Origin: Oxyruncus cristatus
Lineage: Eukaryota; Chordata; Aves; Passeriformes; Cotingidae
Direction of reading: 5' to 3'
Assembly: GCA_013399855.1 (NCBI GenBank)
Contig: VXAY01001965.1
Location: forward strand, 1,169,531 to 1,233,530
Length of the DNA stretch: 64,000 nucleotides
In this document: positions 1 to 12,303 of the stretch, piece after piece
Numbering within the stretch: the first letter of the stretch is position 1
Layout of the letters: the number at the start of each line of letters is the position of its first letter
Notes under the pieces: generated by a model
What the model was told of the DNA's origin: nothing
Seen by the model: only the letters and a program-made list of their open reading frames with translations
Database searches by the model: none
Made by a program: the position numbers and the translations under genes

Positions 1-1487
1 GTCAACTTTTAACAGCCTTATTTGCTGGACACAGTTTATAGCACCTGATAATAAACAGCATAAATAAACAGTAAATATTTCCAACCAGGAGAGAAAGATG
101 AGGAAAAATAAAATGTTTATAAAATGTTTCAAGTCTGATGAAATAACATTCTTGCAGGCCTGAGTGCATTTCCATCATGATATTTATTTATTTGAACGTT
201 AATGCATAAATATATAAAGCTAAAAAGCTTTAGGCATCCTGAGTATGCTTAAACAAAGCAAACCAAACAGTATAGCTTACACTAAGTTTAATATATGAGG
301 TGAAAGTGTTGTGAAATACAGAAATCAAATCTCCTTGCTTGGGGCATTGCAGATCTCTTTTCCATTGGCTTAGATGAGCAGCAGCAGTTGGAATCTAGCT
401 TAGAGTGAGGAATATACCTGAGAAAGTCATCTTTAAAGTTGTTTTATGAAATACTGTCAGTTTTCTCCTTTAAAGGTTACTGATGAAGTATTATTTTCCA
501 TTATGATGAAACACGATGCTCGTCTGTATTTTGACTTTTCCAATTTTATTGCATAGATCCAGAATGATCAATTTACTGTACATTTATATATAATTTAGTC
601 AGCTGCTGAAAAAAATAAAAAGAACAAAGGCTGAGAAAATGTGCAACTGCTCACTGTATTTTTTTCAATTTATATTTTTTTTCTCTTTTATGGTGACAAG
701 TCAATATGCAGAAATAGGACTGATATGGCATATATGTTTTTTACTACTCCTACTGCATACAGTAGTCTACAAAAATATTTATTGCAAACTTCGGCCCTGG
801 AAGTGCAAATACCTATGGAAAAAATAAGAAAACCTAAAATATGGTTATATCACTTGGTATTTTTGGTTCAAAGACGTATGTGTTCTAATAGACCAACATT
901 TCCTCTGAGCTACTTTTCCTTTCTCTACTTCCTCTTGCTTTGATGAACGTGTTCAGCCAGCCTGTCACCTATTTACTTATGCACTGCCTCTTTGTAAGTG
1001 TGCCCTGATGCTGTTTCAGTTAACAGGCTTGAAAATAATTAATTGCAAACATCAGAACAGATGAAGTAAAACATCTAATTAAGTCTCTGAAATATCAAAG
1101 AATAAGTGTCTGGCTGTCCTAGGAGGTTATTTCAGAGGTTAATAATCAACTAAATAGTGCCAGGGATGGTTCTTCAACACTAAAGCCAACTGACTTTGGA
1201 TGGACATGCCAAACTTTGGAAATCTCTTATTGCTTCCAAAACAGACAACAAGAAAGAGAAATGGAATAGTCACATTCCTTTCTGTGCACACAATTCAGCC
1301 ATCCAGTGAATAATTTGGGAGAGGATGAAATGGCCTAAGCCAGAACAATACCAGGCACAGACCTAACACCTAAATGGTAGAGAGATGATCAACTATCTCT
1401 ACATCCCAAGGTGTTTGTGACTTAATTTACTAAGACATACCTAGCTACTCAGGGAAGCCCAGACAACAGTGCCTCTGGAGCAATCAC
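1..1487. other. AT-rich unique sequence, no gene seen
   Basis: No splice-flanked coding segment, recognisable repeat or RNA gene is visible. The two overlapping short frames near 640-940 are rich in Phe, Leu and Tyr, which reflects T-rich DNA rather than coding selection. The stretch reads as intergenic or intronic sequence. Confidence 0.6.
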
Positions 1488-1503
1488 AAAAAAAAAAAAA
1501 AAA
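1488..1503. repeat. Poly(A) run, 16 nt
   Basis: An uninterrupted A run. No retroposed body with a matching target-site duplication could be delimited on either side, so it is annotated only as a homopolymer. Confidence 0.9.
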
Positions 1504-1705
1504 TCTTATTACATTTTCTATTAAGTATGTAAGAAGCTCTGGTGATTCAGTGCTTCCATATGTCAAACGAAAGAACTGCTGATAGGCAAAATATAAGGAG
1601 ATGTTGTATCTAAACAGGTTGCTTGGTTTTGTGTTTACAGAATCCAAAACTGTTATGCTGGAGCAAAGTAGTCCTGTTGTCCACCTTGATGCAGTGTGGC
1701 ACAGT

Positions 1706-1820
1706 GTAAATAAAAAATAATATTTTATTTTCTAATATAAATACATGTATATAATTTATATATCTTTATAATATTAATACTAATATTAATATTAATATAA
1801 AAGTAAAATAAATTATTTAT
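1706..1820. repeat. AT-rich low-complexity tract
   Basis: Almost pure A and T, with recurring TAATATTAATA-like units at about 1770-1798 and several short self-complementary segments. It is simple sequence with no coding content. Confidence 0.85.
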
Positions 1821-1935
1821 GAGCTCAGTGACAGAAAACATAATCAAGAGAAAAGAAAATTTGGTAGCCGTTGGGAAATATTAGACACGGATTTTGCTAG
1901 AGTTTTTTTTCTTCTTCTTTTTTTTTTTTTTTTTT

Positions 1936-2060
1936 NNNNNNNNNNNNNNNNNNNNNNNNNNNNNNNNNNNNNNNNNNNNNNNNNNNNNNNNNNNNNNNNN
2001 NNNNNNNNNNNNNNNNNNNNNNNNNNNNNNNNNNNNNNNNNNNNNNNNNNNNNNNNNNNN
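1936..2060. other. Assembly gap, 125 Ns
   Basis: A run of 125 N separates a T-rich left flank (15 T immediately before the gap, more T-rich sequence upstream) from a 15-nt A run on the right. The inverted homopolymer flanks suggest that sequencing or assembly failed in homopolymers. The frames that appear to read through the Ns are artefacts. Confidence 0.98.
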
Positions 2061-2850
2061 AAAAAAAAAAAAAAAGAGGTAATTTAGATGAAATTTCAGC
2101 ATCTACAAAAATGTGCCAGTTTTATCAAAACTTTTTGACAGAACTTCAGTGTGGAAAGAGTGGAAATGTATTGCATTGGGAAAATGAAACTTTTTGATAG
2201 TGATGTTTTGGGTTTCTCTTTACAGTGAAAGGAAAATAGTAAGAGAAGGAATATGTATGCACTTGACATAAAAGAGAAGAATGAGCAAATATGCAATTTT
2301 TTTTTGCATTTGAGGAAATATGAGGAAATTATGGGAGAAACTAAAAAAGAAGGGAATAAGTTATAAAAGAAAGATGTGATAAGAGTGCAAAATAGAGGAC
2401 ATGAACATTCATGCTCACAGACTATTTTAGGTCTTATCTGTAAGGGCGTGTAAATCAGATTTTCACATGTGTGTGAAAATACGTATGTAAAAAGTCATTG
2501 TAGATATTTTTTTTAATGTTTTCTGGATTGAGTTTTCAGTGCAGCCAAATGTCAAAATGTTTGGGCATCATTAGTACCCCTCTGAATGTATTTTAATGCT
2601 GAACTACAAATACCTAAGTGAAAATTTAGTTTTACTTAGATCTACTTGGTAAGAACTGAGCATATGTGCTCCTAAAGCTCTGTAAATTGTTGTTTGTAGT
2701 TCCTAAACTTGCAAATTTGTCCTATTGCAATTTTTTATAAGATTCACAGTTTGCAACTGAAAATTATAAGAATTTAAGTGACTTTGCCTTTTGGTGGCAC
2801 CTTACTGATTTTTAAATAAATAAGTGTATGCTGGTTTCTCTTCTCTACAG

Positions 2851-3240
2851 GTGTGTTTTACATCTTGCCCTTCAAATCAAACATCACAGCAAACAGAAGC
2901 CATTCTATGGAGGGGCCACCAATGACGAGCTGTATAAATCCTGCTTTCGGGGAATATCATTAGAAAGCAGCACACTTCCATGCTACCCTTTTGTAGAGAA
3001 CACACAAAATGTTGAAATCATGCTTTTAATTCCATTGGTCATCTGTTGAAGTCCTCACTCTTCTTTCAAGATGAAAAATGTCTCATCTTTAGGATGTTCA
3101 CTCCCTTTAGAACATGGCTACACAAATATCACACTTACTAAGAAGTTAGAGAAGCCAAAGGAATGGGTAAACTGAGTACATTCATCAACAAAAACTTTGA
3201 TGAGCACAATACTTTTGGTAGTAAGTGAAGTCAAAATAAA
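2851..3240 (+). other. Terminal-exon-like segment (speculative)
   Basis: A pyrimidine-rich tract ending in TACAG at 2850 is followed by a frame of about 66 codons that stays open to a TGA at 3047-3049. An AATAAA hexamer lies at 3235-3240. That arrangement fits a last exon: acceptor, open frame, stop, poly(A) signal. The peptide, which contains HHSKQKPFYGGATNDELYK, matches no family I recognise, and no upstream exon was found. Chance is a real alternative, since acceptors and AATAAA are common in AT-rich DNA. Confidence 0.15.
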
Positions 3241-3528
3241 TATATGTATATTGTGATATAATTATGATATAAAAAAATTTGAATGGGTATATACATATAT
3301 TTTACTAAAGACACAGAATATGAATTTTTCATTGTTATATAAGACATTAAACCACTTGATCATTGCACAGGCAGATAGTTAAGTCCATTTGCACGGAGCC
3401 ATTCTTCCTGAGATACTTTGCATGTTGAATTAGGAATTTGTGACTGAATTCCAGGTGAATTACAAACATATATTATTTTGAGGTTTTGGAACAAGATTTC
3501 ACCATTTACTCTAATATTTGCATTTAAG

Positions 3529-3549
3529 TCTTAAATGCATCTAAACAGA
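3529..3549. repeat. 21-bp palindrome with 10-bp arms
   Basis: The arms TGCATTTAAG and CTTAAATGCA are exact reverse complements separated by a single T. The function is unknown; it could be a dyad binding site or chance. Confidence 0.85.
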
Positions 3550-6500
3550 TGCTTCAATGTATTTACTTGTACTTGATATCCAAACCAATAAAATATATCT
3601 TTAATCCCATTGCCTTCTGTGTGTTTAGAGTTAAGTTCAGATCTGCTTTTCATTCACTTGCTTTTTACTTGTATAACTTTTAATTCAGCTATAATTAAAA
3701 TATCTGATTGCCTGCTTTTCAAAACATATCAATGAGATCTAGAAACAAAAGTTCAGTTAAGTTAAATGTTGAAGTTCATATCCTGGGAGTAAAGAGAGGA
3801 CATCACTGAAGAATTAGTAGCCTATTTCTCTTTCATTTGGAAAATCTAATGAAAAGTAAATATTGTAGGAAGAGCTGATAAATATCAGCACAGGGAGGCT
3901 AAAAGACTGCTGGATGAAGGGACATAACTCTTTCTGTACGTTCATGCATTTCTGGAAGTCCAGTGCAGGTATGTGAACAGGTACCTTAACTCTGCCACTC
4001 TTCCTTGCAGCAGGAGTCCAAATGATGGATTTTTCTCTGTTTCTGATTGAGAACACAGCTCTCCAGTTGCTCAGAGAACTCCCGTCAAGTACATGGCAAT
4101 GTGATCACCTTAGGCTGAAACTGTTTCAAATGTCACACGCTTAGTAGAGCTGAGTAAGTAACTTCTGTTTGTGGTTTTGTTTTAGAGATCTCTTCTCTCG
4201 CTGTTGCAGGAGGGGATTAATTTGTAAGACAGCATTTTTTTCTCTCTTTGACTAGTGAACACCTAGGATTAAGTCACTTATAAAACCTTTTTTTGAAGAC
4301 AGTGTGTGCCCTGGAAATATCACTATTCTATTATGGGAAAATACAATCCAAACAAGATACAGCGGCTAAGCCTGTAAACCGATTGTTTGATGCATAATAA
4401 ATATACAGAGAAAAACCAGGTGGTGTTCTTATGAATACAGCATGATAATGAGCTCATTACAAGGTTCTTCAGTTTTGATGTCAGCACTCTAAAGATACCG
4501 GTCAATAATAAAGGCTTATTTTGTAGGAGTTCAAATATGATCTGAATAGCAGTGCAGATGTTTCAGAAACATCTCAGGTTTTTCACCAGTCAGTTTTTAA
4601 TTGTCTCACTAATCTTTACTCTTTTTAAAATGTAAGCGTCTGGTATAGAGACTATTTAGTGAAAATGTCACTTCCCTTGACACTGATCCTAGGATGGGAC
4701 AAAAAATGTTCTTACATTATATACTTCATTCCTTTGATCATAGAGGAAACCTAGATGCATGTTTTGTCAAAAGTCAGATTTAATGAAATCCATTGTCTTT
4801 CTAGATAATTTATCAAAGAAAAAGTCGCTAATTGTTTGCATGATGAATTTTCAGAAAGTAGCAGTTTTAAATCTCATTTGTATGCATGTAATTAAGTCAA
4901 GTGGTTGGAAGTTGAAGCTAAATGTATTCAAACTGCAATGTTAAACATGATTGTTGAAAATCTCTGTTAAACTAGAAATAAGTTTGTTCCGTTGCCATTC
5001 ATAATTTCTATATTAAGCTCAGCTGCCTGAAATCTGTGGTAGTTTACCTAAATGAGAAGTAGGGACTTGATGGAAAGACCACATATAAAAATCTTTTACT
5101 TTTTTTTTGTGTGGAAAGTTGTACAGTTACTTTTGGCCTTAAGAATCTATAAACTGATTTGTAAAACAGGCTTTTCTTTTAGACAACAAGAATTGCAGAC
5201 AAATTTTCACAGTGACAGAGCCTATATCCAAAATTTTCTGACACTTCGCATTGCTTGCATTCCTTATATCCTCTCCTAAACTTTTCTGCAAGATTATTAT
5301 GTACAAAAAGTGCCTGTGTTCTGCTCTATAGATATATTTTATTATTAAAAATGGATCCATTTAAATTATTTTTTTTGTTTTTTACAAAAAAGGGTAGTCC
5401 ATGAGATTGAATAGTGATTTCACTTAATATTGAAGGTCCTTTAATATAAGACATATAGAAAGACAATAAAAAGTATTATATACAGCATTATAATGACCCA
5501 GGTAGTGAGGAAAAGATTGTCTACACTTGGTCTGAGTTTTGTGGCTTTTTATATTTATTATATGATTATGCAGTTCGAATGTTTCTTCTAGAGCATTAAC
5601 AGGCCAGGGATTTGGCCACAATCTCCTTTAATCTACAGGATAGATATAGCCTTTGAAAGTCTGGCCAGCTCCACAAATTTGCTGGTGATCTTCTCTCCAG
5701 GTAAATCAAGTGCACAGAGACAAAATGAAAAGTGATTATTGTAGGCTACTTTAAAGACACTTTTTGATTAAATTATGGTTGAATATGAAATGGTGCTAAT
5801 GATATCATTTGTGACATGAAAGTTAAAATCTACTTCTGTTTTTTTGGAACATACTTGAAATCTCTTCTTAAAGATATCTGTCATGAAATTTGTTTTAAAA
5901 AAGTCTAGAGAAGGGTTAGGCTGTTGATTTCACTGCCTGTAATTAGGAAGACATTTCCTAAGTGTTTCCCTAAGTGTCTTGGAACTTCTAACTGTGTTGA
6001 GGAGGAGAGGAGGGGAGGGGCTAAGATGTTTGGCCTTTAATACTGAAATATTTCTGTTCTTCTCAACTCTGCTGAAAAGATTCAGTGTTATTGAATTTCA
6101 AATTACAGTTTAATTCATTACTCTCATTGAGACCATCTAAATGAAAATCATAAATCAAAGCCATGATGATCTTTCTGATAGAAATATTCTGGTTCTGTGG
6201 CATCAGTCATAACTCTGTTATGTCAGTTAAATGACTCAAGAATTTTGTTTCTCTTTCTCATAACAGTATTAACTTCTTAATCTAAGAAGATTTTAATAAA
6301 TAATTTAAAAAAAATAAAACTCAGTTGGAATATCAGTGATTTTCATTTTGTTTTCATTAATGGAACTTGGGAATGCCTTCAAAGAGTTTGTTGTGCAGTT
6401 TGTCATGAATATAAATAAAAAGAGCTTTTTCACATATAAAATTTTGTTTCAACTCAACTGGGGAAAGGAATATCCATTGTATGTTTATGTAAATGCAAAA

Positions 6501-8033
6501 TGTGATATTGTTACCCCAGTGAGATGAGCAATTAAAAAAAATCTCATGAAATTCAAAGAAGCTAGACTCTCAGCTAAAAATAATATAACCTTTCCAGATA
6601 ATCCTAAGAATTTTTGGATTTCTGTAAATTTTTTTATATATCAGTCTTATTCCTTTTATTCAGAGTTGCACCGTCCTTCATAGGATTCATTGGAAAATAT
6701 TATGAATGCAAGGCTATTTTCCATGTATATCTTTGTAACAAGCCGAAGGTTGATATTCAACATTAATAGTTTACTAGTGTCTAGTCACACCTAATAAAAA
6801 AAACACTGTCATTTTATCTAAAGTTTCCTCTGTAATATCAAATAGCTAACTGAAAAATTTCATATATGCAGAAACAATATTTTTGTAGAAAAGTTCTTTT
6901 CCCTCTCAACTTATTATAAAAGTCAGGAAACATTGCACATGTAATCCTTGAACACTAATCATATAAAGAGAGATCTAAATGATATAATCCCCCTTTTGGA
7001 CAGCAGAAACTTTTTTATTATGAATGTATGTCTTTCCAGATTATTTATATCAACTTGTATTAAATACACTTATTTATGTAAAAACTGACAGTATTGAGAA
7101 GGTTATCATTTACAGATCTAAACCAATTATATATCCCTTTTACCCTTTTTACCTTTTATCTGTATTGTTTTATAGTATTCTTTAAGGAATAGTCATTATT
7201 GTTTAAAACAGAAACCAAAAGTAGCTGGTCCTAAGTGGAGTTCCACATAGCATCTACAAAATTTTCTTTTGCAGAGGTAGAAAATCTGCAATGTACATTG
7301 TTTGGAGTCCATGTGGCCAAATACAGGCAGTGGCATCTGAGATAGTCACCCCAAGACCCTTTTACAACCAATGGAAAGAGGCACTTAAAGAGATTGTACT
7401 GAACAACTTAGCCCTGAAGTTGCTCCTTTCATCTGTCAGTACAAAAGTAGGATTGCTAGTTCATCTACAGATAGATTACGAATTCAGTTAATACATATAA
7501 CTTAAATGTAGGTGAGATCAATTACATTCTCTGTATTAAAATGGCTGAAGTGGTGGCCCAGATTTTCACTTCATGCACTGCTTAAGAGAGAAACCAGCCT
7601 TACTGGTAAAAAATTAAATACCTATGAAATACTTGAAGTAGTTGAAAACCTCCCATTTGGGCTAGGAAGACCCTATCTAGGTTTCTGCTTGGCATGTATA
7701 ATTTTTCACTAACCAACACTGAACACTGAAAGAGTAAACAGGGGGGTAGCCATAGCCTTTGAATTCCTAATAAGTTCTGGATCCTTATAAGATCAGCGTA
7801 AGGTTCTGCTCTTTCCTGACTTCTGGGATTGAGTCTTCATTCCCTGTAGTACATGCCATGAATTCATTTTTATGTTACAAAATAGGTTTCCATTGACCTT
7901 CCCATCTCCTAATGTGGGAACCTGGCATACAATCCAATCTGTTTCCACTTCCAGTTATAGCACCTACTAATCTAGCTGCTGGCCTTCATGCTTTTTAGAG
8001 ACAAAACAAGCAAACAAGATGATCAGAATATAG

Positions 8034-8550
8034 TGGGTTTGATTCTAGGCCTTCCTTAGTAACCAGGTTGTAACCAAGGAACCAAGGCCATGTTCCCAGT
8101 ATTCCATACGATTTTTACGTAAGCAAGGGTATAAATAAGAAGGGAGAGGAAGCTCTTGCTCTCTTCTCTTCTGGTGAGGTTTGAGAGCAGTGGGTCTCTG
8201 CGTTGGTCTTGCTTACCTAGAAGCTGAGTCCTGCAGTTTTGCTAGTTCTTTATTTTGCTAGTTCTTAGTTTTTTGATTGTGTATATCTGTTTTCCCCTTT
8301 CCCCTTTTTCCCTTTTCCTTTTTCTCTTTCCCTTCAGGGGAGGGGGGTGTGTTCGGGGTCCCTAATATTGTACATAGTATTCTAGCTGTATATAACTGTA
8401 AATATATGCAAAAATATATATTTTTATATAATTCGGTTGGTTTTGGGCTCTTAAGTTTCTATAGTTTTTTTTCCTTTGCCCTGGGAGAAGAAGGGAGGGG
8501 GAAGTTTTACCTGTGGGCTCGGACAGTTGGCTTGAAGCCAACACACAGAC
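8034..8550 (+). mobile_element. Probable endogenous retrovirus LTR remnant
   Basis: The block resembles a bird LTR in its order of parts. A TATAAATA box lies at 8130-8137. A CT-rich leader follows, then T-rich and purine/pyrimidine-skewed tracts, and it closes near a self-complementary TTGGCTTGAAGCCAA at about 8528-8542 followed by ACACACA. It may start with TGGG at about 8034. No target-site duplication could be matched, so both boundaries are approximate. No internal gag, pol or env sequence is attached, so it would be a solo LTR. The assignment rests on recognition of composition and layout rather than an alignment. Confidence 0.5.
8130..8137 (+). promoter_or_regulatory. TATA box within probable LTR
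   Basis: TATAAATA lies about 100 bp into the proposed LTR, upstream of a CT-rich leader. This is the expected place for the U3 promoter of a retroviral LTR. Present-day activity is unknown. Confidence 0.45.
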
Positions 8551-11500
8551 TCATGTAAATTTTGCTGGTTCTTTTAGTAGAATTAACAAAATGTTTCATT
8601 ATAAGTATCTGATATATTTTTTAAAGTTTGTTGGTAGCAAATCCATTTATTAATAAAGTTTCTAAAGTACAGAAAATAATTTTGTAAATAATGTTTCCAT
8701 TGGTTTTCAATAAGACTCAAAGACATCAAAGGTACTCATCTAAATAATCAGAAAAAAAATAATAATAACAAAAACAGCAACAAATTGTTTTGCTGCTTAT
8801 GTTCTGAACAATTGGTTGGAATAGAAATATTTGGGTTTTTTACATGAAAATAAATCTGTGATATAGGCTTGTGACCTCACTTGAAGAAAAAGTATGACAG
8901 AGGATTTTTCATTCTCCAAAGATATATTAGTTCTCAAAAATACTTTAGCTTTGTATTTTATATTTTATTGAGAGTCACTTGGAGTTAATTGAAAACATTG
9001 AAACAAATAGTAAGCACTCATGTCATCTTTTTTAATGTCTGGGCCTTACAATTATTTAAGTACCTGAGTAAAGTGATAGGTTATAAGCTGTTGCCCTTTG
9101 AATATTCTGACCTTACATTTTTATCATTACTGCTAAACAGTTTCTTATAAACACATCATATGATTATTAAATTTGCTTTGAATTTTCAAAAGCCATTCAC
9201 ATACAGAATTAATTGCTGTTTGCCATTAACATAAAGAGTTGTTTTTAGGCTCAATATCACAAGACTAAGAAGACAAGGCTTACTGTGACCTTAGGGTTGT
9301 CAGCAACAGCAAAATAAGGTTTCTTTTTGAACTTGCTTGTGCATGCAGACACAGAGGGCTGTGTGATTGCTATTGAAACGTGTCTGTGGCTCCCTGACAT
9401 GCTCAGAGCACTGTAGGTCCAATAACTGTACATATTTTCTCTTCTGGGAAGATTACAATATACAGTAAGCCTTAGATACCTCAGGGAAATTTGTAGAGGC
9501 AAATCAAAGTGCAATAGATGAAGGTGACCAGAATGTTTCCTAAAACAGCACACAAGCTAAAGCTGTGATATACATTCATCCATAGAAATAATGTCCCGCT
9601 TCTGAAAGCCCTTAACTGTTAACAGAGAGTGGGGGGTTATGAGAGTATTAGGAGGAAGTGTTTGCATTGATTTTATTCTTCCTTAGTTATCTGCTTATGA
9701 TTATGGTTACAAATGGGATGCAAGACTTTATGCAGCAGTTCTTATAATTTGAAGTGATTACTGTAATTGATAACCAGAAGGAAAAGACCAGATAGGCTAA
9801 TTTCTGAAATAGATAACCATAGACATATCACGAGCTATTCAGTCCTTCTGACATTGCCTACATATTTGGCATCCCAGACAATCCTCCTCAAAGTATTAAA
9901 AGCAGTTAATACTTTTATTGACTTAACTTTTAAGTCATAAATATTTGCCATTCTAGTGAACAGTCTGAAATGAAGAGCTATCGTGTAGATGTAAGTTACA
10001 TACCTAACTGGATCTTCAGTTAGGCAAGTGGGCAGCTTAGAGAATAATGTTTTCTCCCTGCCTTGAACATGACATTAAATAATGAAACCTGCAAGACTGT
10101 GCTGCCATAGTGGACCTGAGAAATAAAAGGTGTCTTCCTTTAGGTGTGTGAGCACTTTTTTTTTGTCTGTGTTATTGTTTAAAAACCTCCACTGTAACAC
10201 AATAATAGATGTGAGGTAACTTGGAAATAAAAATCATTAGCAAGAGTAAGGAAAAACTAGTGATGCAGACACTTGGAAAAGTGTTCTTGGGTAAGTAGAA
10301 GTGTGAATAAATGATGTCTCATTATAAAAGCAGGAGAGCAAAACAGTCTGCATTTTCCAATCCTGAGGATAGCCTGGAGCTTACTGCTAAAAAAAAAAAT
10401 CGTTATTGTTGAAAAAAAAATCCCCACTAGTTATCAGATCTAGGTTGAACATTTTCTTGCTATTGAACCTGAGATGTATTCTAAAAAATAGAAGTGTTCA
10501 GGTCAAGCAAACTCTTACTACTTTGAAAGAAAATAGTTTCATATTTGAGAGAAATTCTTGGAAACAATTCTAAAAAAAAACACGTAGTAAGATTGGGGAA
10601 CAAATCGCATCTCTCGCAGAAGGAGAAGCCTGTAAGATGGAAGGATTCTGTCCTGCAGAATAGATGACAAGCAAAAGAACTTTGATTAAAAAGGATGCTT
10701 TGTCTTACTACATGGACAATGATTTTGACCTAAAGATTTGATCGTTCTTTTGCATCATTAAAAAGTTCTTCTGTTTGTTTTATGGCTAATATTTAATATG
10801 CCACTTAATGGACCTGCTCATTATACCTGTATGAATGCATGAGGTTATTTTATGTTTACTGAAGTGCATTATGGCCACTTACTAGCACATAGCAGTATTA
10901 GGTACCTCACTATTACTAATATTGACCTTTAGCTTCATGTTAAGAACTGAGGAACTGCCAAGACTTTTTTTTTCTCACAAACAACAATCTGTTTCAATAG
11001 GTGCACTTCCAAGGGCAAATTTAGCTTCCATGTCCTCTGTTACCCCTGAACTGCAGGACCACCAAAAGAGTGTGCTTGCAGATTATAGTCCGAAAGGAGA
11101 CTAACTCTTCTGAGGTGTGTATTTTGTTGTTGTTTTAATCTCCCCCACCCCGCACCCCTCCTCCCCTGAAAGAAAGGGTTGTCAGTATAATAAAATAGCT
11201 CTTATCTGTGACTCTGAGACTCCAAGGTCAGCCTGGCAATGGGTTGTTTGGTTTAGATCAGAATCTGAAACATTCAGAGTTGGACCCTTCATTTGCAAAT
11301 CCCTAAATTTATTCCGGAGGAATGTCTTTGCAAAACAGTGGCACCATTTGAATTTTACAAAATGCTTTGCCCTGGCTTAATTCTCTTTCAGTCTCTCTTT
11401 AAAAAGCAGTGTAAAGTACCAATGTTATGAACAGCTGCAGGTTATATGTTCTAAGAGAAGTGAGATACTATAACATAAAAGATTATATAGTACATTGCAC

Positions 11501-11719
11501 TAAAGAAAGGATACTGAAGGGAGGACAAGCCCATCCTTTTGCTTGACATCTCTCTCATAAAGTATAGTTTTATTGTTAAAGCTAGTTAAAATTTCATTAT
11601 TTTTTTTTGTTCGCACTACAGTATCCTGTTTTATTACAGCCTATCTTTTTAGATGGATATGGATTTCATTCAATTGACTACCCATAGTCATCTGTTACCA
11701 TTTTAGCTACCTATACTTG
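8551..11719. other. Unique AT-rich sequence, no gene seen
   Basis: No recognisable element or conserved gene. Short frames at 9257-9553 (minus) and 10922-11104 (plus) encode peptides I do not recognise and lack convincing splice sites. Short A runs occur near 8753 and 10390-10420, and a short C-rich patch lies at 11141-11166. Confidence 0.55.
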
Positions 11720-11725
11720 ACATCT
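11720..11725 (+). repeat. Left target-site duplication of solo LTR
   Basis: ACATCT directly precedes the TGT start of the LTR and recurs exactly at 12304-12309. A 6-bp duplication is typical of class II (ERVK-like) integrations. Confidence 0.7.
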
Positions 11726-11899
11726 TGTACTAGTTTTGGGTGAGATAGAGTTTATTTTATTCATAGCAGTTTCTATGGTGCTATGCGCTGTGTTTGTAAT
11801 GAAAACAGTATTGATAAAACAGGGATGTTTTATCTGTTGGTGAACCATCCTTACACAATGTCAATTCCTTGTTTCTCACATTTCCCCACCAGCGAGGGG

Positions 11900-11952
11900 G
11901 ATGGGATACACAAGGAGTGGTGATGGGACACACAAGGAGTGGTGATGGGACA
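11900..11952 (+). repeat. 22-bp tandem repeat, 2.4 copies, in LTR U3
   Basis: The unit GATGGGACACACAAGGAGTG plus GT is present twice (11900-11921 and 11922-11943; one C/T difference), followed by a partial third copy to 11952. Tandem units in U3 are often enhancer repeats, which is the natural reading here. Confidence 0.85.
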
Positions 11953-12016
11953 TAGTCGAGACAGCTGACCTCAACTGAGCAAAGAGATATTCTGTACCAT
12001 ATGGCATCATTATTAG

Positions 12017-12023
12017 TATAAAA
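12017..12023 (+). promoter_or_regulatory. TATA box of solo LTR
   Basis: TATAAAA lies about 290 bp into the LTR and about 150 bp upstream of the ATTAAA signal. Position and spacing fit an LTR promoter. Confidence 0.65.
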
Positions 12024-12173
12024 AACTAAGGGATGAAGGGGAGATGTTGACAGTGATAGCCTTTGTCTTCCAAAGTCACCTTTACATGTGATGGAGCTTT
12101 GCTTTCCTGAGAATGGCTGAATATCTCCCTGCCCATGGAAAGTGGTGAATGAATCCCTTGTTTTGCTTTACCT

Positions 12174-12179
12174 ATTAAA
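12174..12179 (+). terminator. ATTAAA poly(A) signal of solo LTR
   Basis: ATTAAA is followed by a T-rich stretch and sits downstream of the TATA box, as expected for the R region. It would drive cleavage and polyadenylation of any transcript starting in the LTR. Confidence 0.6.
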
Positions 12180-12303
12180 CTGTTTTTATCTCAACCCACA
12201 AGTCTTCTTGCTTTCATCCTTCTGATTGTCTCATCCATCCCACTGTAGAGGGTGAGGAAGCAGTGTGTGGAGGAGAGCTGCAAGTCGAGGGTTAAGCCAC
12301 AGT

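Larger units (their letters stand above)
2076..8033. other. AT-rich unique sequence with no confirmed gene
   Basis: About 6 kb without a recognisable transposable element or gene. Items inside are annotated separately: an exon-like frame at 2851-3049 and a 10-bp-arm palindrome at 3529-3549. A purine-rich tract (GGA/GGGG) lies near 5999-6020. A 72-codon frame following an AG acceptor lies at 7276-7491. Other frames are short and look random. Confidence 0.55.
11726..12303 (+). mobile_element. Solo endogenous retrovirus LTR, 578 bp
   Basis: This matches, by eye and along its length, a bird LTR family with a TGT start, a 'GGGTGAGATAGAGTT'-like opening, a CAGCGAG-type G-rich U3 and a TTAA..CCACA-type end. 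A TATA box lies at 12017-12023 and an ATTAAA signal at 12174-12179, in the order U3 then R. U3 carries a 22-bp tandem repeat (11900-11952). A perfect 6-bp repeat, ACATCT, flanks it on both sides. The terminal CA has changed or been lost; the right end reads CAGT before the duplication. No internal viral sequence is present, so it is a solo LTR left by recombination between two LTRs. The 6-bp duplication favours a class II lineage, but the class was not tested by alignment. Confidence 0.85.

Noticed and set aside
1881..2102. Frames crossing the N gap
   Set aside because: They consist of Phe or Lys runs from homopolymers plus undefined residues.
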